This document shows, piece after piece, positions 24,042-34,713 of a stretch of 64,000 bases of DNA (within the stretch, counting starts at the first letter, position 1; each line of letters begins with the position of its first letter). The position numbers and the translations under genes were made by a program. A model generated the notes under the pieces. It worked only from the letters and a program-made list of their open reading frames with translations, searched no databases and was not told where the DNA came from. Source of the DNA: Calcarisporiella thermophila CBS 279.70 (lineage: Eukaryota > Calcarisporiellomycota); contig NW_027192195.1 of NCBI RefSeq assembly GCF_041956535.1, positions 283,807 through 347,806 of the forward strand, given 5' to 3'.

Positions 24042-24677
24042 TATACACATCACGTTTAGCTTATTCACACAAACATATTATTATGACCCCACGCGAAATC
24101 ACATAGCATTCACTATAAAATATAAGTTCGATACACGATTACGAGTGAAAAAGGGGGAGGGGTATCCATGAATCAAAAGGAGTTCATCCTATTTACAAAA
24201 ATAAACGAAAAAAAATAAGCATGGGTTTTTGAAAAGGGGGACTGAGGGAATAGGGGGAGAGAGAGGGAGAGGGGGAGAGAGGGAGGGAAGAGAAGAGTAG
24301 GCAGGGGGAGAGGAATAAAAGTACGTACAAAAGCGTTAACAAACGGGATAAAAATAGACAAAAAAAAAAAGAATGTACATGTACAAAAGGGGGTCGTAGG
24401 AGAGAGGGAGAGAGGAGGTGGGGGGAAGGGGAACTCGGGCTGGGTGGGAGGTGGAGGGGGACACAAAGGAGAGGAATGGGGAACGAAAAATAAAACAGAT
24501 AGAAAACAGAAATAGTCGCCTAAATATAATTATAAAAAAATTGAACATCGAACAGGGTAGGGGTTAAAGCAAAATCACAGGCCAAACTCACTTCAATGTT
24601 ATTGAAAATAGAATATAGAATATAGAATATAGATATATATATATATATATAAACATCGATATTGATGGGGTAAGGTG
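24042..24677. other. Purine-rich intergenic stretch between convergent genes
   Basis: The region lies between the stop codons of two convergent genes. The plus strand is highly G/A-rich from 24145 to 24480, with GAGAGGGAGAGGGGG-type tracts, and an AT microsatellite lies near 24633-24650. No coding potential is supported. Long frames here are products of the purine bias. Confidence 0.55.
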
Positions 24678-26697
24678 TCATTCTTTCGATCCAACCGAGG
24701 ATTTTTTCGCATGTAACGACTTAGGCTTGCTGTAAACGTGGCATCGATGGGCGTGCCGATACCACAGCACCGAGTTGCGGCGTTTCGCGTTCTGGATGGC
24801 AATCCACTGCTGGCATTGGTGGCAATAGCCCTCTACGATGTCACCGTCGACGATTCGTCGCTCCAGGGGCTCTGTGAAGTGCTGGCCAGACACGGAGGAG
24901 ATTCCGTGATAGAATCTAAGCATGTCAGAGAGCAAGATTGGGCGTTAGTTTGGAGGGGAAACCGTCAGAGAGGAGAGGAGAGGAGAGGAGAGGAGAGGAG
25001 AGGAGAGGAGGGGGGGAATAGTTACTGCTTGTGGTACCAGTAGGCGCTGTTCTTCAGCTGCAGCCATTTTCCGGGATGACAGGTATCACAGTAGCCCTCC
25101 TTCAGCGGGCCAGAAAAGCGCACCCAGCTCGGGGTATACAGGTCCTCGGGGTATCGGAGTTTCTGCCGCCGCGGCTTGGCCTCTGGATCCTGGGCGGCCC
25201 GTGCGATGTCCTCCGGGGTCATATCCAGCGGAGGGGCGTCGCCGTCCTCGCCCTCGCTGGAGCGGGAGGAGCGGGAGCCCAAGTCGAACGACTTGGTGCG
25301 CTTTCGGTCGGCGACCATGCCGATGGAGGCGTCGAAGGGTTTGGCGGGGGGGGAGGTCGAGTCGAGCATCACAAGCGAGTCGCGTTTGCGGTGGAAGGGG
25401 CGGTGGGGTGGGGTGGGCATGGAGGAGGCGACAGCGGACGACGAGGGGCCGGAGGGCATGGAAAAGGGCGGGAGCGAAGAGGGGGCCGACGAGGACATGG
25501 GGGAGGTGGACAGGTATGGGGAGGCGGAGGGGCGGGCCGAGGGGAGGAACGAGCTGTAGGGCTGCCCTGCCGCGGCCGCGGCCGCCGCGTAGTAGCTCTG
25601 GCCCATGGGGTACATGCCCTGGCTGTACACGCTCTGGGGAGTCGACGAGGAGGGGGGGGTGGAGTCGAGGGCTGCTTCGTTCTGCGACCAGGAAAGCCGG
25701 ATCATCGCGCCGGGCGAATTCGACATGTTCCCCCGCATTTCGTCCGCGTAGTCGACCGACCGCTGGGAGGGGGGGTAGGTGGAGGGTTCGAGGTAGGCGG
25801 GGAGAGGCGACAGCCCGCCCGATGCATGATAGCCCATCCCCCCGGTGCCCCCGTTCCCGCTGACCGGCCCGCCGAGAGTCGCGCCGTGGCTGTTGGGCGC
25901 ACCCGTGAACTCGAAGTTGGACCCTGCCCCGAACCGGTATGAGGACTGGTGGGAGGGCTGCGAGAGCGAGTAGGGAGAGGGGAGCGAGACCAGCGGGTGG
26001 ACCTGCTGGAGGGGTTGTTGCTGTTGCTGTGGTGGCTGCGGCTGCGACTGTTGGTGCGGCGGTGGCGGGGGCTGTGGCGGCTGGGGGGTCTGGTGGGGGG
26101 GCTGGTGGTGCGGGTCGTGGGGGTGGTTCGAATGCTGGTCCCACTGCCGCCATGACTCGTGGCCAAAGTCGCCGGCGGGGGCCGGGCGTCGGAATTGCGA
26201 ATGGTCGAGCGAATCGTGCAGGAGAAACCCGGGCTGCCGGGTGGATCCATGCTGCGACGGCTGGAGCGAAGCAGGCATAGGCTCTGCGAGGGGAAGGACG
26301 CAGGGGCAGAGGAAAAGGCAAAAGGGAAAAGAGAGCAACGAGATGAGTTCTTGATCTGTTGATCCCGCTCCTAGCAACAATAGAAAGGGTTACCTCGCTC
26401 AACCCCGCCCGGCAGCCCGTGATCCTCGTCGTTTTTGACGGCGACGGGGCGGGGCTCCAGAGCGGCCAGTAGAATGTCCAGTGAGTTTGAGTCGTTGGCT
26501 GGGGCGGGGGCGTCCGCCGGGGCGGCGGCAGGGTAGGCGCCATAGAACCGGGCAGGGCTGCTGTAGCGTTTGGGGAGGGAGGTGTTGGCGAGCGGCTGGT
26601 AGTGCCGGTGGGAGGCTGAGTCCTGGAGCTGGGGCGGCGGCTCAGCAGCATTGGAGGAGGCGTTTTTTCCGGAGCGGCCTGAAGGTTGGGCAATCAT
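24678..26697 (-). CDS. Rua1-type transcription regulator (Rua1 C-terminal domain)
   Basis: It is a predicted nuclear regulator. The model is complement(join(24678..24915,25026..26283,26394..26697)), 599 residues. Residues 1-450 are low complexity: Pro/Gln-rich, with a Q run, a polyalanine run near SYYAAAAAAAGQ and many Ser/Pro. The conserved domain starts near LRYPEDLYTPSWVRFSGPL and holds two CxxC-type units, GYCDTCHPGKWLQLKNSAYW and then EGYCHQCQQWIAIQ, followed by LWYRHAHRCH. This is the Rua1 C-terminal (DUF4451) zinc-binding signature. The fungal founder, Ustilago Rua1, controls a glycolipid cluster. What this paralogue controls is unknown. The second intron contains a GAGAG microsatellite. 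The coding DNA is strongly GC-rich compared with neighbours. Splices around the domain are certain because the motif crosses one of them. Confidence 0.88.
24968..25010. repeat. (GAGAG)n microsatellite inside an intron
   Basis: About eight tandem five-base GAGAG units followed by a G run. It lies within the second intron of the Rua1-like gene, between its conserved-domain exons. Confidence 0.85.
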
Positions 26698-29423
26698 GTG
26701 CCTGTATTCGGGAGTTTGGAGAGAGCCGAGAATAGTGGTCTATTTGTGTTCACTCTAATGCCGAATATCCAATTTGAGGGGAGGAAGGGGAGGGGGGGGG
26801 ATATGTCAAAATAGAGGGGGGGATGGAGAGGGGGACAGAGGGATAGGCAGGCAGGGCGAGCGCAGAGGAGGACTTAGCCGGTGATAGCGTTGGGGGAGGG
26901 GAGAAAAGATCCACGCTTGGAATGCGAGCTTGCCGGAGGCGATGTTAGCACTTGGGCGGGCCACAGCAATGGGCTTACACAATCGAACTGAGCTTCCTGA
27001 GAAAGGGCGGCGAAAGAATGGCGGAAATGGAGGCGGAGGGCGCGGCAGTGGCAGCGGCAGAATGCGCAGGGCGGAGACGGCGGGTAGGCGAATGGAACAG
27101 AGACAATTCTACAGGAAAAAGCAAATGCATTGGGCGAGAGGCCGGCATTAGCAATGCGAAAATGGGGGCGCCTCCGGGCTGGGGCGGGGGGGGGGGGGGC
27201 GTGGGCGGGCATACCTTGCAGAGAATCGCGATCAGAGGAGTTCAGGCAGCGCCGAGCGGGCGGAGGGCTAGTTTGTGCAGCAAGAGCAAGGGGAGAGAGA
27301 AAAGGCAGAGCGGGCACGGGTCAAAGGCATAAACACCGTATATTAAAAAAAGTCGCAATACGAGGTGCAGTGAGAGGCGGTGCGGGTGAGCAATAATCAA
27401 GGAGGTCACACATTACGACTTTTTGGGTTCGCGAGCTCACTTGTCATCCTCCCCTTCTTCTATTTTAACCTCGCGCCCAAATTGGCAAGAGTGGACGGGC
27501 AGGCAGGGCGGCCAATCCGCGAGCCGCGCGGTCCATTGGGGGGGCCGCCAACCACCTGCCCTCTTGCAACCCCACAGCCTCTGCCCTGCTGCCCTCGCCC
27601 CTCGCCCCCCGGCCCTTGCACAATCTCTCCTCTCGCAAACAATCCGATCCGACTCTCGCGATGGCGCACCGGATTCACCCGCGGGAATGGTCGACTTTAG
27701 GGTTTAAGCTTCCTCATCGTGCACCAGCTTAAGCCAAAAAAGCTCGCAACCCCGCCTGCGGCTCCCCTCCCCGCCCCGCCCGGCCGCACCCTCGCGCCCG
27801 CCGCCGCCCCACCCCGCCGCCCCCGCCCGGCTCGCCTCGCCTCGCCTCGCCTCGCCGATGCCGCGCCCTCCCCCTCTCTCCTGGTCGCAGGCCGCAGCCC
27901 TTCGGCTGAGTATAATTTTGCTCGTGACAACCGGGCCCTCCTCTTGTTGCTCCTCTGTCACGCGCTACCCGCCGCTCCAAACCATTTCCCTCCCCTCCCC
28001 CTACTAATCGAGAAAAGACTCATTTTAGAGTTCTGGTGGCTTGATCCGCCCTCATATACGCGAATCAGACACGGCGAATCCTGTTTTGTCTGCTGTTCTA
28101 GGAAAGGAAGCTTATCCGCCGTCGATGAGTGGAATGCAAAAGCCTAACCACGATAACCATAGCTGCTGCCGCTGCTGCCGCCGCTCACCATCCCACGAGC
28201 AGAGATAAGCGCATGATCTTAGCAAAACCGAGCAGCCCGCCGCGTAAGAACCGTGACGGCATTAGATAATCCGCGATATGACACCGCCGATACGCAAGAA
28301 TGGCACATTCCGCTGAAAAGCTAAAAGGCTGTGGCTGCGAGCTACCGCGTTGACAAGCCATGCCTCTCGCACACCCCTCCCCCCCCGCCCCTCTCCGCAA
28401 ATTTCCTGTGTCGCTATCCCAGACATCCAGAAAACTCCGGCCTGCAACCGATAATTTAAATTCGGAACAGTTACGCGCGTCTGTTTCTGCCCTGTTTCTG
28501 CCGGGCCGTGGTGCCTTGAACGCAGACCCCCCTTGGTCGCCGGCAAGGACCTCTCTTCGGCCCCCAGGCACTCGCCATTTTGAGTCGTTCCCAAATCATT
28601 TGCAGAATGCCGGCCCCTCATGCTAGAACCTCATTTCCACCCTAAACCCGATTCTCGGAGACGTGTAACCAGCGGGATCTCCCAGAGAGGATCTCCCGCC
28701 ATCTGATGATGCCGTATTTTTGCTCTCATTTAGACTTGAGGAAACAGAGTTCCCTAAACCTACGAAGGCGTGGGAAATTCATTCCTCACGACTCGAAATC
28801 GGCTGGGAATGCTAAGCGGCGGCTTGCATGCCTTCCATCGCGCTTGGCGCGCCGGGAACGGCGGCGGTCGTCGTTGCTGGCCGAGCCTGCGGCCGGCCGC
28901 TTTTGACACAAGTCCCCCGTCAGGGCCGACACGTCTCTGTGTTGCATAGCAGACGTCATGGGATGCCACCGTTGAACGGCCTGCCATTGGCTCCCTTAAA
29001 AGGGAAGGGGAAAACCTTCACTGCATTGGGCCCGGGGGGTCGAATGAGAGGGGCTGCTGATCTAGGTGGGAACGCAGCGGGGGAAGGGTGGTTCTGCCGT
29101 GGCGGGAGTACTGGAGAATAAAGTCAGGCGTAGGCAGGAGGGGCGAATATGCCGATTTGAAACTGACACCGGCTAATAGGGTGCTGCATTAGTCCTTGCT
29201 TTATTTTACTGTACTTTAATTCCATATGCATCTGTGCGGTGGCCGCTGTGAATGGCCACCATGATCATGACATAAATATAGGTGGATGTATATAAAACAA
29301 TATAAATAGTTCATGGTGGAAACGGGCACACAATGCCTACTCTCAACCGCCGAGCCATTGAATGCAGCCATCCCCCTCCTAATAGATACAACAAAATTCT
29401 TGGTGAAATAAAAGAAGGCGCCC
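26698..29423. other. GC-rich 2.7-kb upstream region of the Rua1-like gene
   Basis: Long frames are open on several strands only because of high GC content. None shows a domain, a credible splice chain or a natural composition. G and C homopolymers (for example near 27186-27199) and a CTCGC repeat are present. Given its position, the region is probably the extended promoter and leader of the Rua1-like gene. The right end is the 3' flank of mscL. Confidence 0.5.
27831..27856. repeat. (CTCGC)5 microsatellite
   Basis: Five tandem five-base CTCGC units in the GC-rich upstream region of the Rua1-like gene. Confidence 0.9.
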
Positions 29424-30273
29424 CTATTCAGCTTCGCTCTCTCCGCTGTTCCTGGAGGTCTCCGCCTCTTCTGGCGGCCGTTTCTCCAGCCAGCTCGTAC
29501 AAAACCGGCACCGTATTGCAGACACGGGAATGTCGGCGCGGCAATACTTGCATTTCTTCTGGCGCTTAATGATCTCGTCGTGTTGAAACACTTGAAAGAC
29601 TATGATCGAAGAGGGTGGTATTGGAGAAGGAAGTGAGGTTAATTCCCATTGGAGCACGGAGGTGGGGACTCCAGAGTTCCATCACTCACATTGAATGATC
29701 CAGAATAACGCCGCACTGACGATGAAGAAGTTGATTCCGATCTGCGTAAATCTCCCGAGATTCCACGTCACCGCCCCGTCCGCTGTTTCCCATGGATGCA
29801 GAATGCGTCAAGATGTCGGAGCACATATCACACTGCATTTGAACATTCACTGACCTTGAGCCTGTTGGATAGTTTCATAATGCGCGGTCGCATTGGCCCC
29901 CATTCTTAGCACCACGAACAAATTGTCGAAATTGCTCCCCCCCAGCAGTAGACCAATCGGAGGCGTCATGACATCCTCGACCAGCGAGCGCGTGAGCGAC
30001 TGAAAAGCCGCTCCGGACACCAGACCAACGCCTATGGCCAGCACATTGCCGTTATCGATGAAGTCCTAGGGGACGGGGGCGAAAAGCCAAGAGGAGTAAT
30101 GGGTTCATGCATTCCGATGAGACCAAGATGATGATGATGATGAAGAAAAAAGGATGGTGCTTGCTCACCCAAAATCCGTCCCAAAGCGTCTTGCCACGCC
30201 TCACAATTCCATTTTCCAAAAGACTGCTGTGCTCGGAGTAGGTGTGCATATCTCTGGTGCGTAGGAAATTCAT
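29424..30273 (-). CDS. mscL: Large-conductance mechanosensitive channel MscL, fungal form with zinc-ribbon tail
   Basis: It is a tension-gated pore protein. The model is complement(join(29424..29599,29690..29782,29855..30065,30169..30273)), 194 residues. An N-terminal extension precedes WDGFWDFIDNGNVLAIGVG, where TM1 begins, a match to the bacterial pore helix including the GNV start and the small-residue Gly/Ala face. LVEDVMTPPIGLLLGG is the signature loop. TM2 is INFFIVSAALFWIIQF. The cytosolic tail has two CxxC pairs, CKYCRADIPVSAIRCRFC, a zinc-ribbon-like module seen in other fungal MscL proteins but not in the classical bacterial channel. The first Met could instead be the one nine residues in. 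Subcellular location cannot be read, since no clear signal is present. The four exons join in frame across both helices. Confidence 0.92.
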
Positions 30274-30893
30274 GAAGTGGGAGAAAAATAAAAGGGATCC
30301 CTAAGTCTTATCCAAGAGAAACAGAGGAAATAGAAATCGAGGGAATGAAAACTTGGGATCCTTGTCGAGAGGGTGGCAAATGTGGCTTGGAATCATGCAG
30401 GTTAGGTTTTATAATGAGGGGGCGATCCAACCTCTGAGGCTAAGAAGATTCAAAGCATGCAAGCGAGGCTGGCTTTTCGGATTTCATACCCAGACTATTT
30501 GGGAAATAAGAGGAGGAAAAATCAAATAGATTAACAAAGGAATATTTACAAAAATGCACAAAACAAGGAGAGGAGCGGAAAAGAGAGAGGGAGCAGAGGT
30601 AAGAAAAACCAAGAACACAAAGTCGAATCATCCGGTGGAGATTAGGAAACCAGAAAAGCGAAAAACAAAAAAAAATACATATCGGTAATAGAGAGGAAAG
30701 TAAAAACCAACCGTGAAAATAAACATATCTGGCGTATGATCGTATTAGATAAAAAAAAAATGCAAAAGAAGAGAGCTTAGAAAAGAGGGCGGGAGAGGAG
30801 GAGAGGGGAGGAGAAGGGGGGGGGGGGGGAATTAAGACAATAATCAAACCAGATAATAACAAAACTTTTACAACAATGAAAAAGCTGGTACCC
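30274..30893. other. Intergenic, purine-rich low-complexity DNA
   Basis: This is the upstream region of mscL and the 3' flank of the next minus-strand gene. It holds A-rich tracts and a G homopolymer near 30818-30830. I see no coding sequence; the hydrophobic-looking minus-strand frame is a by-product of the T-rich complement. Confidence 0.5.
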
Positions 30894-31573
30894 TCATTTT
30901 CGAATGATATGGCTGTAATGGCCTGGCACCCTCAGACGGCACTTTTCACAATCCCCGCGATATCCCATCAAAAATATTCTTGTTCCACTCTCCTTAAGCC
31001 CGGCGCTGCTTGTGTTCTTGGGAGCGGCTTCTCTGAGCTCACCAGCGTCCTCAAGATCACTCTCCGGAGTAGGCGTGGGCGGCTATTCCATATTCCAAAA
31101 ACAGGCAGACATACCAATCATGAGCCCATCCATTCTCTGGATGCAGAGCAAAGCATGGGTACTGACCTTGTCGTACATGATGACATCATCTACTTCTGAA
31201 TAGACATGGGTGGGCAGCGTGGTGGAATCAGGCAGCGCAGTGGGACTGAGAGCAGTGGGCGAGGGAGGAGCCTCGATGGGCAGATTACATGATTGCGGAT
31301 GCACCAGATTCACCGTGATCCCAGGAGGATCGTAACGTGGGTGAACTAGATGGGATGAGAGCTGAAGTCTCTGCACATGAGAATGCGGGTGGAGAAACAG
31401 TCATGGGTCAGCAAATGGTGGCTCATTCCCTCTACACAGCTATGAAAATGCTATGGATCATCTTGCTTCCTCACCTTGGCTCGATCGCACCCCTTCCCCC
31501 CGCTAAAGGAGTAGGCCCGTTTTCGACTTAAGGGCGTATGTAAGTCGGGGGATTCCACGCGGGGCATGTTCAT
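30894..31573 (-). CDS. Unrecognised 163-residue protein with a C-x2-C-x6-H-x2-H tail
   Basis: The model is complement(join(30894..31082,31167..31370,31475..31573)), with three exons joined in phase 0 at standard GT-AG sites. It begins MNMPRVESPDLHTPLSRKR, a short Ser/Pro/Arg stretch of phosphosite-like look. A Pro/Ser/Thr-rich middle (EAPPSPTALSPTALP) and an acidic YSEVDDVIMYDK segment follow. The C-terminus ends GDCEKCRLRVPGHYSHIIRK, where two Cys and two His have zinc-knuckle spacing. No signal peptide or membrane helix is seen. The compact C-terminal motif looks like a conserved anchor point after a disordered protein. I do not recognise the family. The exon chain is supported by clean phases and by the abrupt change from low complexity to the well-formed C-terminus. 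Confidence 0.6.
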
Positions 31574-31740
31574 GGTGATTGGTTTTTATTTGTTAATTGC
31601 TTTGAATGGGACGAAATAGGGAAACCAGAAAAGCACGTATAGGAAGAGAGAAGCAAAATATGGAGGGCCGTTTGCAATAATTTTTATTCCAAATCATGAT
31701 CTGAATCACCCAATCATGGGTATGTAGGAATCTACAGCGC

Positions 31741-33199
31741 CTACTTGTGCTTGAAATCGGCCTTTCTCTTCTCGACAAAAGCGCCCATTCCTTCCTTTTG
31801 ATCCGCCTACGAGGAGAAGGGGGAGGGGAGCAGATGAGGTAAGACGATTGGTCTAAAATAGAGGCACACTATCTATAGAACACTTGCCGTGCCGAAGGTG
31901 CTCTGGAATAGGCGGCGTTCAAACAACAAGCCCGCGCTCAACGGAATCTCAAAGGCTAAAGCGGAAGGCTAGGAGGTTAAACACCATACATTGAAACTTT
32001 CTGTCCCAAAAGAATGTGTCTTACATTGGTTGATAGCCTCTTTGATCATCATGACTGCAGGCTATGGCAAGAAAAAAGACAACGATTACAGACTGAAGAG
32101 AGATGGTTGAAGAAGCAATTCACCCCACCAGAGATTGGTTCGCAATCACCTCAGCGGTCTTAAGGGCCTCCTCCAATAGCTTGTCGGGCGAAACAACCTT
32201 GCTAACCAGGCCTGTTATATCAGAGATCCCCGCTTAGATTTACTGGAGTTGGGGGAAAAAATGTCCTCCATCACGAGTTTACCTAGACTCTTCGCCTCGT
32301 GTGCATCGAGATTGACATTTCCCGCCAGGCACATCTCCATCGCCTTAGATTTCCCAACCGCCTTGACGAGTCGTTGCGTACCTCCCGCCCCTAAAAGTGA
32401 CCACAACAATATTAAGATAGGAGGAAGAGTGGATACGCGATATCGTGCCGAATTACCTGGAATGGTACCAAGCTTGATCTCAGGTTGGCCAAAGACAGCC
32501 TTTTCACCAGCATAGATAATCTATTGGGAAATAAACACGAGAAGGACTTAGCGAAACACGTAAGCAGTAAAGAGAATTGGGCGGACTTACATCGCACATC
32601 ATGGCCAACTCGCATCCTCCTCCGAGCTACGTAAAAAAAAAGAGGCACAACAGGAATTAAATCGAAAAACATTCGCAAACCAGCAACTGAAATAGTGTAC
32701 CGCAAAGCCGTTCACAGCCGCGATGATAGGCTTTCTCATGGTGGTGATTTTGGTCCAATGTCCCAAGAAATTCTGCTTGAAGCAATCAACTGCATTCTGG
32801 TCCTTCATTTCCTTAATATCTGCACCCGCTGCAAATGCCCTCTCACTCCCAGTGAGCACAATGGCACCAATGCCGTCGTCGCGATCAAACGATTCAAGGG
32901 CATCATTCAACTCGTGAAAGAGATCGCTGCAAAGCGCGTTGAGGGCCTTGGGGCGATTTAACGTGATAAGCGCCACTCTCCCTTTTGTTTCCGTCTTGAT
33001 AAACTCATAGGTGGAGGTGGAAGTGGGCGTGGCATCTGCAAAGAAATAAAATAAGTATTCGATTGTAGTAGTATGAAAAATCGCCTATAAAATAATTCTA
33101 GCTACTTTGAAGAGCTGCCGTGGTCGAGAGCCTGGCAATAGGCTTGTACATGGGCTGTTGTGAGAGTGGGCGGACAAGGGATGCGAGGAGATGTCTCAT
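31741..33199 (-). CDS. ECHS1: Mitochondrial enoyl-CoA hydratase (crotonase)
   Basis: It hydrates trans-2-enoyl-CoA in mitochondrial beta-oxidation. The model is complement(join(31741..31806,31888..31955,32025..32061,32129..32211,32283..32390,32457..32520,32591..32626,32701..33035,33106..33199)), 296 residues. The first 30 residues are basic and Ser-rich, a mitochondrial presequence. Crotonase motifs follow: [12 protein letters not shown], then [11 protein letters not shown] for the oxyanion hole, [12 protein letters not shown] with the first catalytic Glu, and [20 protein letters not shown] with the second. The C-terminal helices [20 protein letters not shown] and [15 protein letters not shown] are standard. 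Intron 8 starts with GC (ACG then GCAAGT), the second GC-AG intron in the window. Nine exons make it intron-rich for its size. A TATA element lies about 60 bases upstream of the start. Confidence 0.95.
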
Positions 33200-33260
33200 T
33201 TTGTTTCGTGTTGGGGTTGCTTGACAAGAGAGCTGTTCTGTAATGAATTCGGAAGCACTC

Positions 33261-33267
33261 TTATATA
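33261..33267 (-). promoter_or_regulatory. TATA box of the enoyl-CoA hydratase gene
   Basis: On the minus strand TATATAAG lies about 62 bases upstream of the start codon, a position that would give a very short leader. Confidence 0.5.
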
Positions 33268-34664
33268 TCGCGTGAAAAAATTTACCGTGAAGCGTGAGAA
33301 GAGAATGAAGCTAGGTTAGGGGAGTTTTAATTTTCGGGATATCGAAATTACAAGTGCTGGCCACACTAAGGTGGGATGAAAAGCGTTACAGACCAAGGTA
33401 GTGCTTGATTTTTGCTGTGAGTTGTAAAAAGCACGGCTTATAAACACTATGAGATTGAAACACGTATGCTTCCCTTAAGCATCCTTTGTTTTTCCAAGTG
33501 ACACTTTCGATATTTGCGCTATTAGGCTCGAATCTACGGCTAAATATTTCAAATTCTATGGAGAGCAGCGCTGGGTAGAAAGGATTAAACGAGCATATGA
33601 ATAATGGTCAGTGATATAGCCTATAGCTTGTGAGGTAGATGATACAGGTTAACCTGAGCGGTTTCTGGTGAACTATAAACTAATATAAAACTCGGTCGCC
33701 TTAGGTTAACCAAAGAAACTTAGATCTCTGGAAACTCATAGTTTTCTTTTTCTCCCTCTTGAAGGACTATACATTGTCTTGGAGTATGAGGGTAAAGATT
33801 GTCCGTGTATTCTAGATAGTATGAAAAAACAACAGCACCTCCGTTCTGTGAATGAAAAAATATTAAACCCTATCCAGCTGTTCTATCTATGCAAGAGAAG
33901 ATGAAGTATATAAAATCGTATGTGCTCATTCCTCTTTGGAGAATTTGGCAAAGACTCAGACTCCAAACTAGGAAATAAAACAGGGGATGGAGGAGGGTGG
34001 AAACAGTGCTTGACCTCGAAACATTAGTACCAGAAGCTACTATCAATAAACTACAGTCTAAATGCAGCTAGTCCTGTTAAACTCGTTTTTAACTGGCAAG
34101 GTTGAGATTTTGCATTATATATCTGAAAAATGCCCGACTAAAACATTACCATCGAGGATCCGCTGGGACAGATAAAATAGGCTTCATACTCTACATTGTT
34201 AATGAAGCTCGGAAAAGAGATGGGTCAGTGAAGTGTATCCCTCAAGGTTAAAAAAAATGATTTAAAATAATACGAAAATGACTTGTGTGATGAATAGGTC
34301 TTGCCCAACTAAGAGATTGTAAGGCAAAGGTATATCTCCGCAGTAAATGGAAGATTTTGTAAAGGCTAAAATACCATTTACAAAAAGTAGCCAATGTCAA
34401 CAGTGGGACTGATTTACTTGAACAATTCAAAGGTAGTGAACCCAAAATCAAAGAAGACTGGATGGCTCTCTCAATATGTCAATTATCTCTGAGGAATTAA
34501 AAGGAAATGCACAGCAATCCTCTGAGGTTGCGCGATATCTAATCTGTAGCACTCTACAATGTGTTCCGATATCATCTCTACTGTCTTGGAAAAGGCTTAC
34601 ATGAATTTCGCTGAGGAAAATAGCATAATATTTTTTTGGTACCAAGGCAATGGGTAGCACATAT

Positions 34665-34713
34665 AGTAAATTAATAACGAAAAGGAAATTTCTCTTTTCG
34701 TTATTAACTTACT
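34665..34713. repeat. Near-perfect 20-base inverted repeat (hairpin, 9-base loop)
   Basis: The left arm is 34665-34684 and the right arm 34694-34713. They pair over 20 bases with a single mismatch, and the loop is GAAATTTCT. It could be a foldback miniature transposon relic, a cruciform site or a structured RNA. No coding frame surrounds it. Confidence 0.7.

Noticed and set aside
24145-24480. Hydrophobic minus-strand frames in the purine-rich stretch
   Set aside because: They are Pro/Leu/Ser strings produced by a G/A-biased sequence without any exon context.
25031-28987. Many long frames on both strands in the GC-rich block, some over 300 codons
   Set aside because: They are shadows of the Rua1-like exons or by-products of GC-rich, stop-poor DNA; their composition is Arg/Gly/Pro/Ala-biased and no splice chain or domain supports them.
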